Origin: Myroides sp. 1354
GTDB lineage: Bacteria; Bacteroidota; Bacteroidia; Flavobacteriales; Flavobacteriaceae
Assembly (NCBI RefSeq): GCF_030324495.1
Contig: NZ_JACAGN010000009.1
Span: 51,909 to 115,908 of the forward strand
Length of the DNA: 64,000 bases
Direction of reading: 5' to 3'
Shown here: one piece after another, positions 32,943 to 41,996 of the stretch
How the letters are laid out: the number at the start of each line of letters is the position of its first letter
Position numbering within the stretch: position 1 is the stretch's first letter
Program-made: the position numbers and the translations under genes
The notes under the pieces: generated by a model
Seen by the model: the letters and a program-made list of their open reading frames with translations, nothing else
Database searches by the model: none
What the model was told of the DNA's origin: nothing

Positions 32943-33956
32943 ATGAAAATACTAGTAACCGGTGGACTAGGATTTATAGGTTCTCATACTGTAGTCGCTT
33001 TACAACAAAAAGGATATGATGTGGTGATTATTGATGATTTGTCTAATGCAACGATAGAGGTAGTAGATGGAATTACCACTATTACGGGCCAAAAACCAGC
33101 CTTAGAACAAATTGATTTACGAGATAAACAAGCAGTTTTTCATTTTTTTGATAAACATCGCGATATTGCTGGAGTTATTCACTTTGCAGCTTCAAAAGCA
33201 GTAGGCGAAAGCATGAAATTGCCTTTGGAATATTATGAGAATAATTTTTTCTCTTTAATCAATGTGTTATCGGCAATGAAACAGATAGGATTAGATAAAA
33301 TTATCTTTAGTTCTTCTTGTACAGTTTACGGGCAAGGAGAAATCATGCCTATTACGGAAGAAGAATCCATTAAAACAGCGCTATCTCCTTATGGAAATAC
33401 CAAACAAGTAGGGGAGGAGATCATTGTAGATTTAGCCAAAGTCTATCCTTTACAAGCCGTTTTGCTGCGCTATTTTAATCCCATCGGGGCACATGAATCA
33501 GGATGTATTGGGGAATCACCAGTAGGGGTACCTTATAATTTGATCCCTTATATTACTCAAACTGCTGTCGGTACACGTCCGTTTCTTTCCATCTATGGGG
33601 ATGATTACGATACACCAGATGGTACTTGTGTGCGTGATTATATTCATGTGGTTGACTTGGCTGACGCACACCTTCGAGCGATGGAATACTTGTTGAAAAA
33701 GGAAAATACAACACAAGTTGAAGTTTTTAATGTAGGAAATGGTCAAGGTTATTCGGTTTTGGAACTTGTGCATTCTTTTGAACGCGTAAGCGGAATCAAA
33801 ATCAACTATAAAATCGTAGAACGCCGCCCTGGAGATGTCGATAAAGCTTGGGCTAATACAGCTAAAATTGAAAGAGTCTTGGGATGGAAGCCCACCAAAT
33901 CCTTAGATGATATGTTAGCCAGCGCATGGAATTGGGAACGAAAATCAAGAAATTAA
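32943..33956 (+). CDS. galE: UDP-glucose 4-epimerase
   Basis: A 337-residue short-chain dehydrogenase/reductase. The NAD-binding motif TGGLGFIGS is at 6-14, the catalytic Tyr-x3-Lys is SPYGNTKQ, and SSSCTVYG holds the catalytic Ser/Thr. YFNPIGAHESG and the C-terminal RRPGDVDKAWANT are typical of GalE. It interconverts UDP-glucose and UDP-galactose for surface sugars. It is probably followed in one transcript by the small membrane-protein gene 20 bases downstream. Confidence 0.95.
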   Translation: MKILVTGGLGFIGSHTVVALQQKGYDVVIIDDLSNATIEVVDGITTITGQKPALEQIDLRDKQAVFHFFDKHRDIAGVIHFAASKAVGESMKLPLEYYENNFFSLINVLSAMKQIGLDKIIFSSSCTVYGQGEIMPITEEESIKTALSPYGNTKQVGEEIIVDLAKVYPLQAVLLRYFNPIGAHESGCIGESPVGVPYNLIPYITQTAVGTRPFLSIYGDDYDTPDGTCVRDYIHVVDLADAHLRAMEYLLKKENTTQVEVFNVGNGQGYSVLELVHSFERVSGIKINYKIVERRPGDVDKAWANTAKIERVLGWKPTKSLDDMLASAWNWERKSRN

Positions 33957-33976
33957 TAAAATTAGAAAGTATTCCA

Positions 33977-34465
33977 ATGAAAAAGATTAGCATTGAAATT
34001 AAGTGGGGCGTTATTTTTTCTGTTGTAGGCCTCTTGTGGATGGTTTTAGAAAAAGTAGCCGGACTACATGGCCCTTATATTGATTACCATTTATACCTAA
34101 CAAACCTATTCGCTATTCCCGCTATTGTAGTCATGGTGTTGGCTTTAAAAGATAAAAAGAAAAACTTTTATGAAGGAGATATGACCTATGGAGAGGGAAT
34201 GTTGTCGGGTGTTGTACTGTCTTTGGTTATCGCTATATTAAGCCCCTTAACACAGTGGATTACAAGCTATATCATCACACCTGAGTTTTTTCCAAACGTA
34301 ATTAAACGATCAGTGGAGTTGGGATTCTACGCCAATGAAGCGGATGCTGCCAGTTACTTCAATTATGGTAATTACGCCAGACAAGGTTTTTTAATGGCTT
34401 TGATGATGGGGGTGATTACAACAGCTATTGTTATGATTTTTATTAAATCAAAAAGCAAAAAATAG
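33977..34465 (+). CDS. DUF4199-type membrane protein
   Basis: A 162-residue protein with four predicted transmembrane segments (about 8-26, 38-58, 78-100 and 135-155) and a C-terminal KSKSKK. The pattern KWGxIFSxxxLLWMxLEK...GMLSGVVLSLVIAILSPLTQWI fits DUF4199, common in Bacteroidetes. The frame extends upstream into galE, but ATG 33977 starts the family sequence. Function unknown. Confidence 0.7.
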   Translation: MKKISIEIKWGVIFSVVGLLWMVLEKVAGLHGPYIDYHLYLTNLFAIPAIVVMVLALKDKKKNFYEGDMTYGEGMLSGVVLSLVIAILSPLTQWITSYIITPEFFPNVIKRSVELGFYANEADAASYFNYGNYARQGFLMALMMGVITTAIVMIFIKSKSKK

Positions 34466-34537
34466 AACAAGTTGAACCTTAATCAGCCGAGAATTTTAAA
34501 GGTTTTCAAAATGAATTAGATAAATTTTAATAAAAAA

Positions 34538-34568
34538 TTGTTAAATACTTTTTTTTAAAATAAGTTTG
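34538..34568 (+). promoter_or_regulatory. Promoter of the phosphoethanolamine transferase-like gene
   Basis: TTG (34538-34540) and TAAGTTTG (34561-34568) lie 20 bases apart, an excellent Bacteroidetes promoter. Confidence 0.65.
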
Positions 34569-34662
34569 CACCCAGTTTTCCGTAAAAAATAAAAAATAAT
34601 ATTTGTTTTTTAAGGAAACTTGAGAAACATCACTTTACTTCTAATTTATTTTGAATTTCTTT

Positions 34663-36225
34663 ATGGCGTGGACGAAAAAAAGGAAGGATATTGTTCTTTC
34701 TATTGGATTCTTTCTATTGGTTTTTTTGCCCAATATTTTTTACTTTATCAATTATACCATGTTGGAGTTTAGGCTCTTTCTAAACAATGTGGTTTTGCTT
34801 TGTATCGTTTTAGCTTGTTGGAGAATACCTCAAATTGGCAAAGGTTTTGGTGCCCTGTTGTTAGCGTTATTTACCCTAAATAATGGATTGACCATTATGA
34901 GCTTTCTCCTGTATAAAGAATCATTTAACGTAACCCTGGCCTATAATTTCTTAACTACTAATAAGTCAGAAGCAGTAGAAGCATTACTGACATTCAAGAC
35001 AACTATTGTCTTAATGCTCTTGTATTATGCCTTTTTATTATACGCAATCCATCGAGTGGCTCAGTTTAAAATCAAAACGAAGTACCTCCTTCTACTTGCT
35101 GTTGTTTTATTGATTTATCCCATCGGATTTAAATCTTATCACTTTTATCAAAAAGACAAAGCCTTAACGGGTGAATCCATGGGATGGATGGCAAAGTATA
35201 ATATGTTGACCAATACACCTCTTTATAATGTCGCTTCTTTTTATGAAGCCAACCGCTTTATTAAAGAGTTGGCTGAGGTCAAAAAACAACATAAAGTATA
35301 TCCTCCTTTTACAGTAGAAGATACAGATTTGGAGACAATTATTGTCGTGCTCGGGGAGTCTGTACGTAAAGATGTAATGGAAGTTTATGGAGGTACACTT
35401 CAAACCACTCCTTTGCTCATGAAACGCTTGCCTAATGTGTTGATTTACGATCAGGCAGTTGCACCTAGCTCTTTTACAAATACAGCTTTAACTTTTATGT
35501 TAGCAAAGGTAATCCCTGTAGAAAAGAAAGATTTCAAATTAGAAGCGCTGAACGATAATATTATTGGTTTAGCCAATAGTACCAAACAATGGGAAACGTA
35601 CTGGTTGTCCAATCAAGATGAAATTGGAATCTACGAAAACCTCTATAGCATTATAACGAAAGATGCTAAACATCGAGAACATACAAAAGAGAAATCGTAT
35701 GATGAAGTGGTACTTCCTATGTTAGAACAAGTTTTACAAGATTCACATAAGAAACGCCTTGTATTTATTCATTTAAAGGGGAGTCATATGAAGGTAAGCG
35801 AACGCTATCCAGAAACATTTGATCGTTTTCAAGTGGATGAACGCCCTTTAATTAATGCGTATTACAACAGTATACTCTATACCGATTATGTAGTAGATGA
35901 AATTATTAAAAAGGTAGAGCATCAGAAAAGTTTGGTATTGTATGTAGCAGATCACGGTCAAACGGAACGCAAAGATAAATTCGTTCACGGTTTTACAAAA
36001 AAAGGATTAGATGTGCCTTTTGTCATTTGGCACAGTGATGCGGTAGCAGCGGAGTATAAAAAGAATGGAAGAGTAACCCAACCTATTTCTACGACAAATA
36101 TTTACACCATTGTTAGTGATTTACTTGGGGTAAGAGGACTTGAACCCAAAGAGGCAAATACGGAATTAAAAGCACTGTCTCCTTCTTTCAATGTGGTAAA
36201 ATACGAAGAGGTAGAACAAGATTAA
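34663..36225 (+). CDS. Phosphoethanolamine transferase-like (EptA/sulfatase family) protein
   Basis: A 520-residue inner membrane enzyme. Five N-terminal transmembrane segments occupy about residues 1-165; the periplasmic alkaline phosphatase-like domain follows. It shows VLGESVRKDVMEVYG (metal-binding Glu), APSSFTNTALT (nucleophile Thr region), IHLKGSHMKVSERYP and YVADHGQTE (metal-binding Asp-His). Family members add phosphoethanolamine to lipid A or other glycans and some give polymyxin resistance; substrate here is unknown. ATG 34663 is preferred over an upstream TTG at 34651. Confidence 0.85.
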   Translation: MAWTKKRKDIVLSIGFFLLVFLPNIFYFINYTMLEFRLFLNNVVLLCIVLACWRIPQIGKGFGALLLALFTLNNGLTIMSFLLYKESFNVTLAYNFLTTNKSEAVEALLTFKTTIVLMLLYYAFLLYAIHRVAQFKIKTKYLLLLAVVLLIYPIGFKSYHFYQKDKALTGESMGWMAKYNMLTNTPLYNVASFYEANRFIKELAEVKKQHKVYPPFTVEDTDLETIIVVLGESVRKDVMEVYGGTLQTTPLLMKRLPNVLIYDQAVAPSSFTNTALTFMLAKVIPVEKKDFKLEALNDNIIGLANSTKQWETYWLSNQDEIGIYENLYSIITKDAKHREHTKEKSYDEVVLPMLEQVLQDSHKKRLVFIHLKGSHMKVSERYPETFDRFQVDERPLINAYYNSILYTDYVVDEIIKKVEHQKSLVLYVADHGQTERKDKFVHGFTKKGLDVPFVIWHSDAVAAEYKKNGRVTQPISTTNIYTIVSDLLGVRGLEPKEANTELKALSPSFNVVKYEEVEQD

Positions 36226-36296
36226 TATTGGATATTTACGTAAAATTAATACGAATTATTGTGTTTTGATGCCGATATTTTGAATGTTTAAAAAAG

Positions 36297-36328
36297 TTTT
36301 TGCAAAAGACAATAAAGTTGTACCTTTA
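36297..36328 (+). promoter_or_regulatory. Promoter of hdeD-like gene
   Basis: TTTTTG (36297-36302) and TACCTTTA (36321-36328) are spaced 18 bases apart, 18 bases before the start codon. Confidence 0.5.
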
Positions 36329-36345
36329 AAAGAAAAGGAAAACTT

Positions 36346-36990
36346 ATGAGTAGTATTATTTTAAATCGCATCAAACAAAATGTAAAACACTGGTATCTTC
36401 CTGTAATTTTAGGCGTTGTGTTTATTCTTGCTGGAATATTTATTATGATGACACCTGTTGCATCTTATTTATCTCTAGCCTTGTTGTTTAGTTGGCTTTT
36501 CTTCTTTTCGGGAATTGCAGAAATCGCTTTCGCCTTGAGTAATAGAAAACAATTAGATGGCTGGGGATGGATTTTGTTCTCTGGAATTGTCGATGTTGTA
36601 TTAGGTTTAATCCTATTGAGTAAACCCGCCATAACCTTACAAGTGTTACCAATCTATGTAGGATGTGTGTTATTATTTCGCTCTGTGCGAAGCTTGAGTA
36701 TGGCGGTAGAATTAAATAATTATGGAGTAAAGGGAATCTCTTCCATGGTGCTCTTCGGAATTTTAGGTCTATTGTTTGCCATCTTTATGATGACGAATCT
36801 CGAAGCAGGAGCTTTTACCATTGTATATTGGACAGCTTTTTCGATTATGACTTTAGGTCTATTCAGTATCTTGTATGGAATGAAATTGAAGAAATTGAAA
36901 AATAGAGGAGCTAAAATTAGCGATGAATTGACAAAAAAATGGGAAGCTATTCAAGAAGAAGTACGAAAAGCAATGGACAAAGACGAATAA
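36346..36990 (+). CDS. HdeD/DUF308 family membrane protein
   Basis: A 214-residue protein with six closely spaced transmembrane segments (first LPVILGVVFILAGIFIMM, about 19-36) and a charged C-terminal tail (DELTKKWEAIQEEVRKAMDKDE). The pattern matches the DUF308/HdeD acid-resistance membrane family. It stands alone between its own promoter and a shared terminator. Precise role unknown. Confidence 0.85.
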   Translation: MSSIILNRIKQNVKHWYLPVILGVVFILAGIFIMMTPVASYLSLALLFSWLFFFSGIAEIAFALSNRKQLDGWGWILFSGIVDVVLGLILLSKPAITLQVLPIYVGCVLLFRSVRSLSMAVELNNYGVKGISSMVLFGILGLLFAIFMMTNLEAGAFTIVYWTAFSIMTLGLFSILYGMKLKKLKNRGAKISDELTKKWEAIQEEVRKAMDKDE

Positions 36991-37016
36991 ACATAGCATG
37001 TAAAAAAGAAGATATG

Positions 37017-37051
37017 AAAAGAGGATCTATTCTAGAATAGATCCTCTTTTT
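37017..37051. terminator. Bidirectional terminator between hdeD-like and tetR-like genes
   Basis: GAGGATCTATTC and GAATAGATCCTC form a perfect stem flanked by A and T runs. Confidence 0.9.
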
Positions 37052-37742
37052 ATTTTACTTTGTCGTAAGCATCAAAAATTAATTCTTCAATAGCGTCGGA
37101 GATACGTTGTTTGCCCTCATCTGTATTGATGTCAATACCACAAAACTTGCTTCCATTGTTTTTAGCATGTAGTGTTAAATAGTAGATACCACTGATAACT
37201 AAGGCTAAACGCGCTCTAATATCTACACTGGAATGTTCGAAATACGGGATTGTTTTTGAAAATAATTCCTCGCCTATCTCTTCGCGTTTATCAGCAATCT
37301 TGCGCAATATTTCATTACTTTCACCTACTTCCCAATGGATGATGCGTTGAAGCGCTCGATTGGTTAATAAGGTCTCAAATTGATTTTGAAGAAGATGATT
37401 AATATGGTTCTGTGTTAATTTATCAGGATCTTGTAAAAGATAATCAATATCAGGTTTAGCTGTACTTTTAAAGAAATCTTTCTGATTGATGTATTCTTCA
37501 ACTAAAGGATCAACACCTCCAAAATACGTCCATACCAATTTTTTATCCACACCCGCAGTTTTAGCAATATTGGGCGCAGTTAATCCAGTATATCCCTTTT
37601 TTTGTAATACCTTACCTACAGCAGCTATCATTTTGTTCATCGTGCGTGCTTTATCGCGTATAGGTCCAGAAGATACTTTTCTAACTTTTACGGGCTCAAT
37701 TCCCTGATCCGTGTTTGTTATCTTTTCTTTTTTGTTTTTCAT
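37050..37742 (-). CDS. TetR-family transcription regulator
   Basis: A 230-residue regulator. After a basic N-terminal arm (about 1-30) comes the TetR HTH (ARTMNKMIAAVGKVLQKKGYTGLTAPNIAKTAGVDKKLVWTYFGGVDPLVEEYI, about 33-84). The ligand-binding domain (about 90-230) is divergent. ATG 37742 is preferred over one ten codons upstream, as it begins MKNKKEK. No obvious target gene lies beside it. Confidence 0.85.
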   Translation of the reverse strand: MKNKKEKITNTDQGIEPVKVRKVSSGPIRDKARTMNKMIAAVGKVLQKKGYTGLTAPNIAKTAGVDKKLVWTYFGGVDPLVEEYINQKDFFKSTAKPDIDYLLQDPDKLTQNHINHLLQNQFETLLTNRALQRIIHWEVGESNEILRKIADKREEIGEELFSKTIPYFEHSSVDIRARLALVISGIYYLTLHAKNNGSKFCGIDINTDEGKQRISDAIEELIFDAYDKVK

Positions 37743-38060
37743 ATCCAATAAATTAAGGGGAAGAATCGACATTCGTCCATTCTATTAAGCTATAATCGTA
37801 CTTGAAATTCGCTTATAGCTTAATTTTTCAAATGTAAAAAAAATAATTCAATTCCTTTTTTACATTGATTTTTGTATTAAACTCGAATAAACAGTAAATA
37901 TAGTCATTAATAAAAGGATAGCTCTTGTATTTTGTGTATTCTGTTTGTTGACTTCTTTTTAATTGAACAAGATGTTGCTATTAAAATGTTAAATTACGTA
38001 TAAAAAATGAATTGTAGTACACTATTTGATTCTAAATAAAAGAATAAAATTAAGTTCAAA

Positions 38061-38447
38061 ATGAAGGATAAAATAGGGAGAATATTTCTTGGAATGGGCA
38101 TAGGTTTACTTTTATTGCTTTGTACTGGAACCATGAAGCGAGATATTGCAAAAACAGATTTTTTTGTGGGTAAATACTGTGGAGTCGTACTTTTTGAACA
38201 AGACGACGTCACAATTCAATGCCATAAAAGTTGCATTAGAGTGGTGAAGATTGGAAATAAAGTTAGTTTCTATTTCAGACATAATATTCCAACCCTTGCC
38301 GAAATTGAATTGGTACAAGAAGATGGAGGGCCGATGATTAATCGCGATGCAATAGAAACAAATTTTATTCGATTGAATCACGCTAAACTAGAAGTCTTGT
38401 TCACTATAGGAGCTAAAAGTTATACGGTTTATGCTAGAAGTGAATAA
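38061..38447 (+). CDS. Small exported hypothetical protein
   Basis: A 128-residue protein with an N-terminal hydrophobic helix (IFLGMGIGLLLLLCTGT, about 7-23) acting as signal or anchor, and a mostly beta, Cys-containing domain. Not recognised. It is monocistronic and preceded by about 290 AT-rich bases. Confidence 0.6.
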   Translation: MKDKIGRIFLGMGIGLLLLLCTGTMKRDIAKTDFFVGKYCGVVLFEQDDVTIQCHKSCIRVVKIGNKVSFYFRHNIPTLAEIELVQEDGGPMINRDAIETNFIRLNHAKLEVLFTIGAKSYTVYARSE

Positions 38448-38485
38448 AAATAGTGGGGACTTTATACTTGAATGATTAAGGAAGA

Positions 38486-38974
38486 TTAGGCAATATAGGT
38501 GTGATTGTTTATGGAAATAGCCTTTACTTTTGGGGTTAAATCCAATACATTGCGTTGTCTAATTTTGGGTACTGAAATCGTGAACTGTTGATGTCTTCCC
38601 TCAATGAGCTGTTTGTGTGTGATCTTTTTGAGCATCTGTACTTCTTGATCTTCTTTCTTCAATTCAATTAATAAATATTTGATGGAAGGAAGTTCACTAT
38701 TGGGCAAAGGTTTGTTGCTTTTCAATAACCCCTGTCCATGAAAGAAAATTTCCTCTATTGATTCATTAGAAGCCTCTAAATGATGTTGATTTTTCTTTAG
38801 TACTTTAGAAAGTTGATCACTGTATAAAAGACTTAAATGCGCAATCTCGTCTCGGGTGAGAAAGAGAGGTACGAGTTCTAAGGTATCGCCAATAATCGCA
38901 TACACTTGTAGCACAATTGGCTCGTTGTAATCCAAAAAGAGTTGGATCTGAGCAGATAATTCAGTTGTTTTCAT
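38486..38974 (-). CDS. Hypothetical protein
   Basis: A 162-residue soluble protein, not recognised. It has an alpha/beta N-terminal part (TELSAQIQLFLDYNEPIVLQVYAI) and a C-terminal segment with PKIRQRNVLDLTPKVKAISINNHTYIA. No signal, membrane or catalytic motif is visible. Confidence 0.55.
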   Translation of the reverse strand: MKTTELSAQIQLFLDYNEPIVLQVYAIIGDTLELVPLFLTRDEIAHLSLLYSDQLSKVLKKNQHHLEASNESIEEIFFHGQGLLKSNKPLPNSELPSIKYLLIELKKEDQEVQMLKKITHKQLIEGRHQQFTISVPKIRQRNVLDLTPKVKAISINNHTYIA

Positions 38975-39654
38975 AGCAGAACAGTTTTGTTATTCTTTTA
39001 AATATACGTCTTTTTTTTCTTCCTTTCTTAGAATTTGAAACCGAAAGAGGGTACCAAAAGGGGACATAGGAGACAAAGATAGGTCTCGTACCTTACAGAG
39101 TCTTTGTTGAGCTAAAAAGTTAAAAAATGAAGTGTTTATTTTTTTAACTCTTTATTTTGTTTTCCTTATTTAGAGAATAATAGTAGTTTTAACTTTACAA
39201 TATGAAAATTTTTTTATTTTTTTTACTCAATTTACTTTCTTGATTTTTAGTGTTTTAGATTCTTTGCTGTTTGCTGTTTTGCGCAATTCGTAAAGTGCTT
39301 TTCTTTATTTTGTTGAATGTTAGTTAAATATTTGTAAAAGAAACATAAAACAATTATTTTATTTAAATAAAATAACAGATTTAAGACTAAATTGAAAACA
39401 CTAAATTTAGATAGACAATAAATCTGCATTGAAATAAATTCAGGTCCCCATTTTTGATTGTTGTATTACTATATTTGTGTTTGATAGTAAGCCTATGTTT
39501 ATGACATAGGCTTTTTTGAGTTGCTGCAATTTAGTGCACCCCTTTAAGGAAGGTTTACCTTCCTGCATTCAAGTAACGATAGCCCCTAGAAGAACTAATA
39601 TTTATTATATAGAAGCAATATCCTATGCTATATTGCTTAAAAATTGCAATTTTA
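38975..39654. other. 680-bp AT-rich intergenic region
   Basis: No credible gene. A foldable segment (GGTAC at 39050 with GTACC at 39088, enclosing GAGAC/GTCTC) lies upstream of the minus-strand gene. A terminator at 39489-39517 on the plus strand has no coding gene before it, so a short non-coding transcript is possible. Confidence 0.5.
39489..39517 (+). terminator. Orphan intrinsic terminator
   Basis: AAGCCTATG (39489-39497) pairs with CATAGGCTT (39505-39513), followed by TTTT. A TATATTTG -7 element lies about 15 bases upstream. Confidence 0.75.
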
Positions 39655-41208
39655 ATGAACTTTAAAATAATATTTTGTATTCTGGTTACCACGGCTAGCC
39701 ATGCTCAAAATAACACCTTTGATAGCTTGTATCAGCAGTTATCAAAGGTGATGTCGACGTCGACTCCACAAGTTGCGTTATCCCATCTATCAAAGCTTGA
39801 AAAGGCTTCTTTAACGAGTGAAGAACAAATAGAAGTTTATATGTTACGCGCTTCTTTGTTGCGCCAATATGGCAACCGCGATCGAGCTATTGCCACTCTA
39901 AAACAAGCAGATAGCTTAGCGGGAAAATACAAACATCCCAATCTACAAGCGCGTATTCACGGGGCTCTATCGACTTTATATCGTGAAAATGGCATCGAAA
40001 CTTTAGGTAAAATGTCGTTAATCAAAGCAAAATATTGGAGCAATTCGATTAAAAACCCATTGGAGTTAAGTGTTTTAAAGGGGAATTTATTGCAAGAGCA
40101 GGCTTATTATCATATGAATGCAGCTTTGTATAATGAAGCAATTAAGTGCTTGGCGGAAGGACGTAAAGAATTTGAAAAAATTGAAGATGTCGAATTGCGC
40201 CTTTTTCATTTGGCAAGTACAGATCAATTGATTGGTGAAAATTATATTCGCCTAGAAAATACTACAAAGGCGATTGAAGTGTTGCAATTGGCCCTGGTAG
40301 AACTTCAGCAATCGGCTTTTCCTGCAAGTCCATTAAAAGGCTTTATATACAATAGCTTAGGTATGGCCCATTTAATTGTCCAAGATTATGAAACATCTTT
40401 TTCACTTCTTCTTAGGGCTCAAGAAGTAGGAGAACAAGCCGATTTTGTAGAGCTGAAAAAACAAGTACTCTCTTCTTTGATTGACTATGCTAAAAAAATT
40501 GGAAACAATGAACAGTACGTCTTATACAATGAACAATACCTCCAGTTAGTCGATCAACAGTTAAGTGTGCAAACAAAAATTGCCGATTTTCTCGTAGGAT
40601 CTTATTATGAAAAAGAAGGTGAGGTCAAAAATGCTTACAAAAAATATGTATTATATAGTTTATCTATTGGAAGTGGGGTAATTTTGTTTATCTCTTTATT
40701 TTATTACCGTAGAAGAAAATATTTCAAGGAGCAAGAAAATCTTTATCCGCAACAAATTCAATCGACTTCACATTCTGTTACTCAGCAAGAGGTAATCTCT
40801 AAGCCTGTGGATACTGCTGTAGATCACGGTTATATTTCAAAAGAAACGGAAGAACTGATTCTAAAAGGGATTCAAGCCTTCGAAGTTAAAAAGGAGTTTT
40901 TAAAACACGAAATCTCTTTGAGTAAGCTTGCGAGTCAGATTGGAGTCAATCACCGATACTTATCTTATGTTATTAAACATCACAAACAACAAGACTTTTC
41001 CAGCTATATCAATACGTTGCGCATAGATTATATTGTCTTGTTGCTACAAGAAAATCCAGAAACACTTAAATACAAAATTAGCTATTTGGCTGATTTATGT
41101 GGATTTGCTTCTCACAGTCGTTTTACCATAACCTTTAAGCGAATTAAGGGAATTTCTCCTTCGGCTTTTATTGAAAAAATTCAAGAAAAAACCAATTCTA
41201 ACTTGTAA
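39655..41208 (+). CDS. AraC-family regulator with TPR sensor and membrane anchor
   Basis: A 517-residue one-component regulator: signal peptide (cut after SHAQ), a periplasmic region of about six TPR-like helical repeats (30-325), a transmembrane segment (YVLYSLSIGSGVILFISLFYY, about 333-352), a linker, and a C-terminal AraC helix-turn-helix (ISLSKLASQIGVNHRYLSYVIKHH...LCGFASHSRFTITFKRIKGISPSAF, about 415-505). This layout is common in Flavobacteriia. ATG 39655 begins MNFKIIFC, a proper signal peptide. Target genes unknown. Confidence 0.85.
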   Translation: MNFKIIFCILVTTASHAQNNTFDSLYQQLSKVMSTSTPQVALSHLSKLEKASLTSEEQIEVYMLRASLLRQYGNRDRAIATLKQADSLAGKYKHPNLQARIHGALSTLYRENGIETLGKMSLIKAKYWSNSIKNPLELSVLKGNLLQEQAYYHMNAALYNEAIKCLAEGRKEFEKIEDVELRLFHLASTDQLIGENYIRLENTTKAIEVLQLALVELQQSAFPASPLKGFIYNSLGMAHLIVQDYETSFSLLLRAQEVGEQADFVELKKQVLSSLIDYAKKIGNNEQYVLYNEQYLQLVDQQLSVQTKIADFLVGSYYEKEGEVKNAYKKYVLYSLSIGSGVILFISLFYYRRRKYFKEQENLYPQQIQSTSHSVTQQEVISKPVDTAVDHGYISKETEELILKGIQAFEVKKEFLKHEISLSKLASQIGVNHRYLSYVIKHHKQQDFSSYINTLRIDYIVLLLQENPETLKYKISYLADLCGFASHSRFTITFKRIKGISPSAFIEKIQEKTNSNL

Positions 41209-41309
41209 AAGGGTTGTGTTTTGTTGAGGTTATCAAAAGGTTATCTTATTGGTTGTCACTAGTAGGTGTCATTTTTTTTGATGAAATTTAAATAGTCAAA
41301 AAAAAAACA

Positions 41310-41843
41310 ATGGAACAATATCACAAACATTTATTTTTCGTTGATTCTGGTGTTACCATTACTGTAAACCAAGAAATCAATAGGCTACAACATCGATTTG
41401 GCTTTTCAGAAGAAATGCGCAAATGGTTGTTGATTCAAACGCAGGGTAAAGGGGAAGAGATTTGTTATGCTGCTAAAAGAGAGTTTAAAGGTGAAACAAC
41501 CAGGATTCAATGGTATACGTTAGATGGAATAAATGAAGTATGGGATATCATAGAGCGAAATGAAGATTGTATTCTATCAGATTATTTGTTTGTTTTTGCA
41601 CAAGATCAAGTAGGCAATCAATATGCTGAAATCACGAAAGGAAAACGCAAAGGTCATATTGTTTGGTTGAATGCCTTGTGTTATGCCGATGTAGATAGCT
41701 TAGAAGAATTAATTGAGGAGCGGCTGGAACAGCTTGGAAAAACACCTTTGTGGATGGATGAAGAGTTGATTTTTAACTTGTTGTATACAGATTGTCAAAT
41801 GGTGGAAATTCAGACCAATTCTTTGGAATTGTTTCTCTGTTAA
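41310..41843 (+). CDS. Possible SMI1/KNR4 (SUKH)-like protein
   Basis: A 177-residue soluble protein. The stretch YLFVFAQDQVGNQYAEITKGKRKGHIVWLNALC (about 92-124) resembles the core of SMI1/KNR4-type folds, which act as immunity proteins, but the match is weak. No toxin gene is beside it. It is followed by a strong terminator. Confidence 0.5.
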   Translation: MEQYHKHLFFVDSGVTITVNQEINRLQHRFGFSEEMRKWLLIQTQGKGEEICYAAKREFKGETTRIQWYTLDGINEVWDIIERNEDCILSDYLFVFAQDQVGNQYAEITKGKRKGHIVWLNALCYADVDSLEELIEERLEQLGKTPLWMDEELIFNLLYTDCQMVEIQTNSLELFLC

Positions 41844-41907
41844 AAATAAAAAAGAAAAATTACTTATTCACTGGAGTAAGAATTGATGCGTTTTTTTAGT
41901 TTGTCAG

Positions 41908-41938
41908 GCCTGTATATTCGTATACAGGCTCTTTTTTT
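41908..41938 (+). terminator. Terminator after SUKH-like gene
   Basis: GCCTGTATA, tetraloop TTCG, TATACAGGC, then TCTTTTTTT. Confidence 0.9.
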
Positions 41939-41941
41939 AAT

Positions 41942-41973
41942 AGAAAAAGCGGATAATCCGAAGATTACCCGCT
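41942..41973 (-). terminator. Terminator after dipeptidyl peptidase gene
   Basis: On the minus strand AGCGGGTAATC, TTCG, GATTATCCGCT and then TTTTTCTA. Confidence 0.8.
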
Positions 41974-41996
41974 CTATTTTTGTCTTGAATTAACGC

